Shown here: one piece after another, positions 1 to 5,135 of the stretch
Position numbering within the stretch: position 1 is the first letter of the stretch
Layout of the letters: each line of letters opens with the position of its first letter
Assembly (NCBI GenBank): GCA_022571615.1
Contig: JACZXM010000022.1
Location: 4,278 to 14,458 of the forward strand
From: Acidobacteriota bacterium
GTDB taxonomy: Bacteria > Acidobacteriota > UBA890 > WLXD01
Direction: 5' to 3'
DNA: 10,181 nt
Position numbers and translations under genes: made by a program
Notes under the pieces: generated by a model
Told to the model about the DNA's origin: nothing
The model's input: only the letters and a program-made list of their open reading frames with translations
Database searches by the model: none

Positions 1-1070
1 GCGAGCCACGCCGGCCGACGCCGCCAGAAGGCGTGATCGGCTGGTTCGGAGATCTGCGTGAGCGCGTTCGTGCGACGGCTCCGGAGCTTGTCGGCGATGT
101 CGGCGCCGCGCTGATGGCGCTGGAGCAGTATCAGCGCTGGCTGATCGACGACGAGGCCGACATGACGGCCCCGGCCTGGATTGGGCTGCAGGACTACGAT
201 TGGTACCTCAAGCACGTTCTTCTGATGCCCTACACGGCCTCGGATCTGCAGGTTCTCGGCGCCCGTGAGCTGGCGCGGGCGCGGACGTTCTTGCAGATCG
301 AGCGCCACCGAAATCGAGGTCTGCCGCCGATCGAGCCGGCCTCCAGCGCCAAGCAACACGAGGCCCGCGTGCGCGCCGCGGAGAACCTGATCCGGCAATT
401 CATCGCCCGGCACGAGCTGCTGACGCTGCCCGATGGTCTCCCGGAGCGCTTCGAGACCGACGCGTTCTGGATCGTACGCCCGGAAGGTAAGCGCCATTTC
501 TGGGAGGAGATCACCTACCGTGATCCGCTCAACAATCATATCCACGCCTCGATTCCCGGCCATCGGTTCGATGCGTTCTTACAACGGCGCGAAACGCGCC
601 CGATCCGCCGCGGCTATCGTGACGGGGTCCGTTCCGAGGGGTGGGCCTTCTATATCGAGGAGATGTTCCTGCAAGCCGGGCTACTGGACGAGCGTCCCCG
701 CGCCCGCGAGCTGTTTTACATCGCGCAACTCAAGCGCGCCGCACGAGTTCATGCTGAGCTGCAGATGCAGCGCGGCGAGTTCACGCTACAGCAGGCGATC
801 GACTACCTGATCTCTCAAGTGCCGTTGATGGAGCCCGACCTGGCGCGCTACGACCTACAGATCTATCTGCGTCGTCCGACCTACGGCATGAACTACGTGA
901 TGGGCAAGATCCAGCTCGAGAAACTGCTGTCAGATCGCGCCCAGCAGCTCGGCGACCGTTTCGATCTGGGTGCATTCCACAACGAGTTCCTGGGCGCCGG
1001 GCCGATCTCAATCTCGCTAATCCGGTGGCAGATGACGGGCCTGGACGACGAGGTGCGTACGCTCTGGTAG
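1..1070 (+). CDS. DUF885 family protein, 3' part (5' end outside window)
   Basis: The reading frame is open from the first complete codon (position 3) to the TAG at 1068-1070. No stop precedes the GTG at 33, so that GTG is probably internal and the gene starts upstream. The family usually has about 550-600 residues, so roughly the last 60% is present. Counting residues from the GTG, the C-terminal family blocks are clear: HASIPGH at 171-177 (family form HExxPGHH), EGWAFYIEE at 202-210, RPTYGMNYVMGK at 281-292 (family form PgqalsYkiG) and FDLGAFHNEFLGAGPISISLI at the end. DUF885 proteins are metallopeptidase-like and often exported; any signal peptide would lie outside the window. The Glu after the first motif His is Ala here, and the usual Gln after PGHH is Asp, so activity is doubtful. 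Family assignment is firm; substrate unknown. Confidence 0.85.
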   Translation, partial: EPRRPTPPEGVIGWFGDLRERVRATAPELVGDVGAALMALEQYQRWLIDDEADMTAPAWIGLQDYDWYLKHVLLMPYTASDLQVLGARELARARTFLQIERHRNRGLPPIEPASSAKQHEARVRAAENLIRQFIARHELLTLPDGLPERFETDAFWIVRPEGKRHFWEEITYRDPLNNHIHASIPGHRFDAFLQRRETRPIRRGYRDGVRSEGWAFYIEEMFLQAGLLDERPRARELFYIAQLKRAARVHAELQMQRGEFTLQQAIDYLISQVPLMEPDLARYDLQIYLRRPTYGMNYVMGKIQLEKLLSDRAQQLGDRFDLGAFHNEFLGAGPISISLIRWQMTGLDDEVRTLW

Positions 1071-1109
1071 GGGCGTTCGGATCAGGAAGTCGGCAGCCGG
1101 TACCCTTCG

Positions 1110-1214
1110 GGCAAGTGGGATTTACGGGCGACTGGCAGCGTCGCAACTCCTCCGCGATGACGCCAGCATCGCCTCGTCGTTGCTTCTTGCCCTCACCCGT
1201 AACTCCCACTTGCC
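1110..1214 (+). repeat. Long imperfect inverted repeat (hairpin) downstream of DUF885 gene
   Basis: Arms 1110-1128 and 1196-1214 are 19 bases each and complementary except at one position. The 67-base interior holds a smaller perfect 6-base stem (GCGATG at 1154-1159, CATCGC at 1167-1172), flanked by GCAAC and GTTGC. The element starts 40 bases after the upstream stop codon. No T-tract follows the right arm, so it is not a classical intrinsic terminator. It could be a structured 3' end, a transcript-stabilising stem or a small palindromic repeat. Confidence 0.65.
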
Positions 1215-1245
1215 AGACCCACCACACTTCCACCACGGCCTGCTA
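1213..1245 (+). repeat. 33-base intergenic repeat, copy 1
   Basis: This block matches the reverse complement of 2640-2672 at 31 of 33 positions, and its last 22 bases (1224-1245) are identical to 5104-5125. The shared core contains CTTCCACCACGGCCTGCTA. It lies 44 bases before the start codon of the M20 peptidase gene and ends in TGCTA, which begins an extended -10-like TGnTAnnnT. Confidence 0.8.
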
Positions 1246-1249
1246 GTGT
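1221..1249 (+). promoter_or_regulatory. Possible promoter for the M20 peptidase gene
   Basis: TGCTAGTGT at 1241-1249 fits an extended -10 (TGnTAnnnT). The hexamer 17 bases upstream (ACCACA, 1221-1226) resembles TTGACA poorly, as expected if the extended -10 carries recognition. The same arrangement stands before the amidohydrolase gene, inside the shared repeat. Inference from sequence only. Confidence 0.3.
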
Positions 1250-1289
1250 CCATGGGCAGTCAATCTCCGACCCTAGGAACCCGCCTGCG

Positions 1290-2642
1290 ATGAATACAGA
1301 CGACCTGGAGAGTACTGCCGAGCGCGCTCTTGCCCGCGTCATCCCTGCGCTGCAGGAGTTCGTCGGCGTCGCCAGCATTTCGGCGCGCGGCGAGCTGCTC
1401 GAAGAAGGGGCAGCACTGTGCGCACAGCTTCTGCGACAGGCCGGGTTGACGGTTGAAACCTGGCGCGGCCGCGGCGCCCCAGTCGTGTATGCATGGCGAG
1501 AGCCACCGCCGAGCGCACCAACCATCCTTTTTTACGGCCATTACGATGTGCAGCCGCCCGAGCCGCTCGATGCCTGGCAGTCTCCGCCTTTTGAGGGCGT
1601 CCTGCGGGAAGGAGCGATCTACGGTCGCGGAGCAGGCGACAACAAGGGGCAGCTGTTGGCGCACATTGCCGCCGTCCAGACGCTGATCGAGACCGGACGC
1701 CTGGGGGTTGGGGTCAAGTTTCTGGTTGAAGGCGAAGAGGAGATCGGCAGCCCACACCTGGCGCAGGTCGCAAGCGAGCACCGCCAGCAGCTGACCGCGG
1801 ACCTGGCCCTGACCTCCGATGCCCCGGTACACGACGACGACCAGGCGGTGATCATCTTCGGCGTGCGGGGCCTGCTGTATCTGCAACTCGACGTGCGGGG
1901 GGCTGATCGTGACCTGCACTCCGGCAATCGCGGTGGCCTGGCCCCAACGCCGGCATGGGATCTCGTTCACGCCCTGAGCTCCCTGCGCGACGAGGCCGGA
2001 CATGTACTTGTTCCCGGCTTTTACGATCCCGTGCGAGAACCCACCCCCGAGGAAGCGGCGATGCTGCGCCAGCTGCCGTTCGACCGCGATCGGATGTTGG
2101 AGGAGCTCGGATTGGACCGGCTTCCCGGCAGATCAGAGCATCACCCATGGGAGTTCTTGATGTTCCGACCCACATTCAATATCAGCGGTCTTCGGAGCGG
2201 CTACGGCGGGCCGGGAGCCAAGACCATCGTGCCGTGTCAGGCCTCCTGCAAGCTCGATATCCGGCTGGTCGCGGACCAACGGCCCGACTCGGTGCTCGCC
2301 GCGCTGCGCGAGCATCTGGCCCGCCACGATCCGCGCGTGCAGGTCACCGAGATCGCTGCTGTACCCCCCTCTGCCACGGCCCCGGACACGCCGCTGGCGG
2401 CTCCGGTCATCGAAGCCGTGACTCGCGCCACGGGAACACGTCCATGGCTCCGACCCCGTCTCGGGGGTACGACCCCGGACTACGTCTTCACCGAGGTGCT
2501 TGGCATGCCGAGCCTGTTGGTGCCGTACGGGCCACCCGACATGAACCACCACGCGCCGAACGAAAAGATGACGTTGCGGGCATTGCGGCGCGGCATCGCC
2601 TGCTCGCTGGAGATCTGCGCGCAGCTAGCGGGTTGGAGTTAG
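1290..2642 (+). CDS. M20 family metallopeptidase (dipeptidase-like)
   Basis: A 450-residue protein without a signal peptide, so probably cytoplasmic; length is normal for M20 dipeptidases of the CNDP/PepV-like type. The di-zinc site looks complete: H84 and D86 in GHYDVQ, bridging D117 in GRGAGDNKG, catalytic E150 and ligand E151 in EGEEEIGS, D177 in TSDAP, and H421 in NHHAPNE. H210 in DLHSG, in the lid/dimerisation domain (about 195-355), is the His that completes the active site of a dimer partner in this family. The likely reaction is hydrolysis of dipeptides or related N-acyl amino acids; exact substrate cannot be read from sequence. The ATG is preceded by TAGGAA at 1274-1279, an acceptable ribosome binding site about 10 bases upstream. 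The gene converges on the transglutaminase-like gene, with only 45 bases between stop codons. Confidence 0.93.
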   Translation: MNTDDLESTAERALARVIPALQEFVGVASISARGELLEEGAALCAQLLRQAGLTVETWRGRGAPVVYAWREPPPSAPTILFYGHYDVQPPEPLDAWQSPPFEGVLREGAIYGRGAGDNKGQLLAHIAAVQTLIETGRLGVGVKFLVEGEEEIGSPHLAQVASEHRQQLTADLALTSDAPVHDDDQAVIIFGVRGLLYLQLDVRGADRDLHSGNRGGLAPTPAWDLVHALSSLRDEAGHVLVPGFYDPVREPTPEEAAMLRQLPFDRDRMLEELGLDRLPGRSEHHPWEFLMFRPTFNISGLRSGYGGPGAKTIVPCQASCKLDIRLVADQRPDSVLAALREHLARHDPRVQVTEIAAVPPSATAPDTPLAAPVIEAVTRATGTRPWLRPRLGGTTPDYVFTEVLGMPSLLVPYGPPDMNHHAPNEKMTLRALRRGIACSLEICAQLAGWS

Positions 2643-2672
2643 GAGGCCGTGGTGGAAGTGTGATGGGTCTGG
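2640..2672 (-). repeat. 33-base intergenic repeat, copy 3 (reverse orientation)
   Basis: Read on the minus strand, this block matches 1213-1245 at 31 of 33 positions. It supplies the left arm and most of the loop of the convergent stem-loop. Its TGCTA is changed to TCCTA, so the promoter-like ending of the other copies is lost. Confidence 0.75.
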
Positions 2673-2690
2673 TTACGCCGCGGCCTCCTA
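2640..2690. terminator. Bidirectional stem-loop between convergent genes
   Basis: TAGGAGGCCG (2640-2649) and CGGCCTCCTA (2681-2690) form a perfect 10-base inverted repeat. In plus-strand RNA the stem can extend to 15 pairs (2640-2654 with 2676-2690) through two G-U wobbles, leaving a 21-base loop. The TAG stop of the M20 gene (2640-2642) and the TAG stop of the opposite gene (2688-2690) are the tips of the two arms. No T-tract follows on either strand, so a terminator role is inferred from position and stem strength. Confidence 0.6.
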
Positions 2691-4892
2691 GCGGCCCGTG
2701 GCGGCACCACTTGGGCCGGCGCAGAATTCCCCGAACATCGGTGCCGCCCAGCTGTCCGGCGCGCTGGCCACGAGCAACTCGCCGACCAGCGAGGTCGCGG
2801 CACAGGCACGCGGCACCAGATCGGCCAGGGCTCCGCTTGCCGCTGTGCCGGCCGCTACCAGCCATCGGCTCGCCCGATGCAGCACCCGGAGGGTCGCCAG
2901 CATCGACTCCAGGTCCTCGGGATCCCGCGCTTCGACGAACATGACCCGCCCCTGCGCGGTTCCGGCATCGGTCTCGATGCGGCCCGCTGTCGCTCCCGAG
3001 TCGGACTGCGATGCCCACCACCCCAGCAGCGGTGCCGCGCCCTTGAGGATCGGGGCCGGCGGCCCGATCACGGCATAGCCGGCGTCCAGGTCGCGCAATG
3101 CCGCGGCGCGCGCGCTCGACGGCCATTCCGATGGAGGCTCGGATCCCGGGTCCCACCACCCCATCCTCTGCCCGCTGCCGACCGTGCGCAGGGTCACGTC
3201 GAAGGCCGTTGCGGGCGGCTGATCGGCAACGCTGTTGAGCACATGCCCGAGCACCGCCGAGCGCAGGAGCCCATACGCCGATTGGACTCCACGCCGGCGC
3301 ACAGGGTCGAGACCGCCCACCGCGATCGGATCGCGGATCCAAATCGTCAGCTCCCCCGCGCGGTCTGGCTCCGGCAGCTGCCAGTTCATCCCGACCAGTC
3401 GGATCCCGGGCCGGGCGAGGCCTTCTGGGCCCGTCAGCTGATCGGTCGCAGCGAGCAACGCCGAGGCCAACAAACCCAGCCCCGTTCGCTCGAACTCCAG
3501 CGAGGCACGCACGACCGCAACGTGCAAGGCATCTGCGGGGTGCGTTGAGGCTTCCGGCTCATGGTCATCGAGCTCCGCTGGCCGCGCCTGGATCTCGCGA
3601 GGCACAGCGACAACCCGAGTTGCCTCGTCCTCGGTCGCTGGCCGTGGGCGCGCGTTGTAGGCCTGCAACGCCTCGACCTCCGCCGCCGCGAGATCGGTCA
3701 GCAGAGTGTGGATCCCGAGCGCCTGCCGCGCCAGCAACCCCGCCTGTACAGGGCCGGCGCCGACCAGCGCCAGCAGGCGAGCCTCGAGCCGTTCGCCCCA
3801 CGGGACGATCAGCACCGCCCCGGGTCCCATCGGCACCCGGGCTCGAACGCGAAGCTCGACGCGCCGCAGATCGCGCCGCTCGATCGGTCCGATCAGGATG
3901 CTCGTATCACCCAGCTGCAGCTGCAGCGATACCGGCCCCTCGGGCAGGCGTGGTAAGACCCCATCCAGCGGCTGCGGTGCTTCCTCGGGCAGCTCGGACG
4001 CGGCGGGTTGTGGCAACTCGACGTCACTCTCGTTGGCGCCAAGATTTCCCGCCTCCTGTGGTCCCCGGACCTGCTTGTGCAGAAAGAGCTCGATCGGCAC
4101 ACCGATCAGCTCTTCTACCGACACGACGGTCGAGCTCATCGGCTCCTGACCCCGCAGCACCTCGACGGTGACCGTTGCACGCTGGCTCATGGCGGGAGCC
4201 TCGGTCACCCGGCGGCGGCGCCCGAAGGTGGTGCCGGGATCTCCGCCGAACGAGGGATCGAGCGCCACCCAGTCGGCACCCCGCTGTGCCTCGAGCCACC
4301 AGTGATCCGCCGCCAGCTCTACCCAGCGCAGCCACGGATCGCCACGGTGGGCTCGATCAGCCTGCGTTCTGCCGACGAGCTCCACAGACTGCTGCCATCG
4401 CAGGCTGCCATGAACGAGACGGGTTCGAACCCCTCGTTGCCGGTACAGCTGGGCAAGCAGCAAGCTCTGATCGAGCGAGTTGCCCGCTCCGGCCAACAGG
4501 GTACCGCGAGCGCCCCGCACGCTGCCAGAATAGGGAACGAACGAGATCACCCGCTGCACGAAGCGGAACGGGGCGTCCCACGCCATGCCGAGCGCAGCGC
4601 CGAGCCCGACCGGATCCTCTTCGACTACCCGCGCCCGCGGGGCGCTGACTCCATCGAGAACCGCCTCGACGTCGACCCGCTCGAAGAACGAGCGTAGCGT
4701 CGCGATCTGTTTCTCGGACCACTCGATTCTTGTCAGGTCAACGTGGGGCTCGGGCCGCGGGGCCTGCTCCCGTGCGCTCGCCGCCCCGCTCAGTAGCGTT
4801 ACCAGCACCAGCCCCGCGGCCATCGTGGTGGCACGGCTCGAGCCGCCAACGGCCCAGGCTACTGAGACTCTGCGGGATACGAAAGCCGACAT
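2688..4892 (-). CDS. Secreted transglutaminase-like domain protein, Cys replaced by Ser
   Basis: A large exported protein of 734 residues from the ATG at 4890-4892; an in-frame TTG at 4896-4898 would add two residues (numbering below is from that TTG). A hydrophobic stretch at about 26-42 ending in GAASA looks like a signal peptide, so it probably acts in the periplasm or outside. The transglutaminase-like core spans about 130-220: GNSLDQSLLLAQLYRQRGV (139-157), then H199 in DHWWLE and D214 in WVALDPS. These match the papain-like Cys-His-Asp triad, but Ser141 occupies the Cys position, so cross-linking activity is unlikely. I recall related bacterial proteins with GNxxDQA in place of the Cys motif, suggesting an established non-catalytic branch. 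The C-terminal GYAVIGPPAPI...GWWAS region seems to recur in that group; residues 280-650 are unrecognised. There is no Shine-Dalgarno sequence; a TTGACA promoter lies so close that the mRNA may be leaderless. Confidence 0.75.
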   Translation of the reverse strand: MSAFVSRRVSVAWAVGGSSRATTMAAGLVLVTLLSGAASAREQAPRPEPHVDLTRIEWSEKQIATLRSFFERVDVEAVLDGVSAPRARVVEEDPVGLGAALGMAWDAPFRFVQRVISFVPYSGSVRGARGTLLAGAGNSLDQSLLLAQLYRQRGVRTRLVHGSLRWQQSVELVGRTQADRAHRGDPWLRWVELAADHWWLEAQRGADWVALDPSFGGDPGTTFGRRRRVTEAPAMSQRATVTVEVLRGQEPMSSTVVSVEELIGVPIELFLHKQVRGPQEAGNLGANESDVELPQPAASELPEEAPQPLDGVLPRLPEGPVSLQLQLGDTSILIGPIERRDLRRVELRVRARVPMGPGAVLIVPWGERLEARLLALVGAGPVQAGLLARQALGIHTLLTDLAAAEVEALQAYNARPRPATEDEATRVVAVPREIQARPAELDDHEPEASTHPADALHVAVVRASLEFERTGLGLLASALLAATDQLTGPEGLARPGIRLVGMNWQLPEPDRAGELTIWIRDPIAVGGLDPVRRRGVQSAYGLLRSAVLGHVLNSVADQPPATAFDVTLRTVGSGQRMGWWDPGSEPPSEWPSSARAAALRDLDAGYAVIGPPAPILKGAAPLLGWWASQSDSGATAGRIETDAGTAQGRVMFVEARDPEDLESMLATLRVLHRASRWLVAAGTAASGALADLVPRACAATSLVGELLVASAPDSWAAPMFGEFCAGPSGAATGR

Positions 4893-4900
4893 GGCCAAGG

Positions 4901-4929
4901 AGGCTAGAGGCGCCCCCCCGGGCTGTCAA
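4901..4929 (-). promoter_or_regulatory. Probable sigma-70 type promoter for the transglutaminase-like gene
   Basis: On the minus strand a perfect TTGACA (4924-4929) is followed, after a 17-base G-rich spacer, by TAGCCT (4901-4906). Transcription would be expected to start near 4894, within a few bases of the ATG at 4892, implying a leaderless or almost leaderless mRNA. This agrees with the lack of a ribosome binding site and argues against the TTG at 4898 as the start. Confidence 0.5.
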
Positions 4930-4936
4930 TTCGCCG

Positions 4937-4972
4937 CACTGCCGGCAGGGCCCAGGAGAGACACCGGCAGTG
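4937..4972. repeat. 9-base perfect inverted repeat in the divergent intergenic region
   Basis: CACTGCCGG (4937-4945) and CCGGCAGTG (4964-4972) are perfectly complementary around an 18-base loop. It lies just upstream of the TTGACA promoter of the minus-strand gene and abuts the larger palindrome. It could be a regulator site or part of the neighbouring repeat element. Confidence 0.45.
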
Positions 4973-4975
4973 GCA

Positions 4976-5084
4976 GCAGCAGGGCATGAGGTCGAGCACG
5001 TCCGTTCTGCTGGCCTCCTACCCTCAAGCCGCCTCCACCAGCCGGCCACAGCGCCACGACGTGCTCGACCTCATCCCCTGCTGC
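4976..5084. repeat. 109-base palindromic element with 27-base arms
   Basis: The arms 4976-5002 and 5058-5084 are complementary at 26 of 27 positions and enclose 55 bases. Each arm contains ATGAGGTCGAGCACGTC on one strand or the other. Part of the right arm plus outer flank (5065-5094) recurs, read in reverse complement, at 10153-10181 with one gap and one mismatch, so the sequence is dispersed. It lies between divergent genes, where a terminator would serve neither, favouring a small non-autonomous mobile or REP-like repeat. No convincing target duplication is visible. Confidence 0.7.
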
Positions 5085-5100
5085 GTTCCCTCCGCTTTAT

Positions 5101-5129
5101 CCAACACTTCCACCACGGCCTGCTAAAAT
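5101..5129 (+). promoter_or_regulatory. Probable extended -10 promoter of the amidohydrolase gene
   Basis: TGCTAAAAT (5121-5129) is a good extended -10 element. The hexamer at 17-base spacing is CCAACA (5101-5106), a weak -35. A start seven bases after the -10 would fall at 5136, exactly on the GTG codon, implying a leaderless mRNA; no ribosome binding site is visible before the GTG. Confidence 0.45.
5104..5125 (+). repeat. Intergenic repeat, copy 2 (22-base core)
   Basis: These 22 bases are identical to 1224-1245 and match the reverse complement of copy 3 at 21 positions. The 11 bases before it are not conserved. It ends 10 bases before the start codon of the amidohydrolase gene, and its terminal TGCTA begins an extended -10-like sequence. 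Confidence 0.75.
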
Positions 5130-5135
5130 ATTGCT

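Noticed and set aside
33-35. GTG as the start codon of the DUF885 gene
   Set aside because: The frame is open to the window edge with no upstream stop, and the protein would be far shorter than the family, so the gene most likely starts outside.
1955-2944. Long plus-strand open frame across the convergent junction, and similar long frames antisense to or out of phase with the main genes (for example 4730-5710)
   Set aside because: These are typical of GC-rich DNA; their products are Arg/Pro/Ala-rich without recognisable motifs and overlap well-supported genes.
4896-4898. TTG as the start of the transglutaminase-like gene
   Set aside because: It would lie upstream of the predicted transcription start near 4894 and has no ribosome binding site; the ATG two codons later is the better choice.
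4970-5095. Target-site duplication flanking the palindromic element
   Set aside because: The flanks (GTGGCA on the left, GTTCCC on the right) do not match, so a recent transposition cannot be shown.
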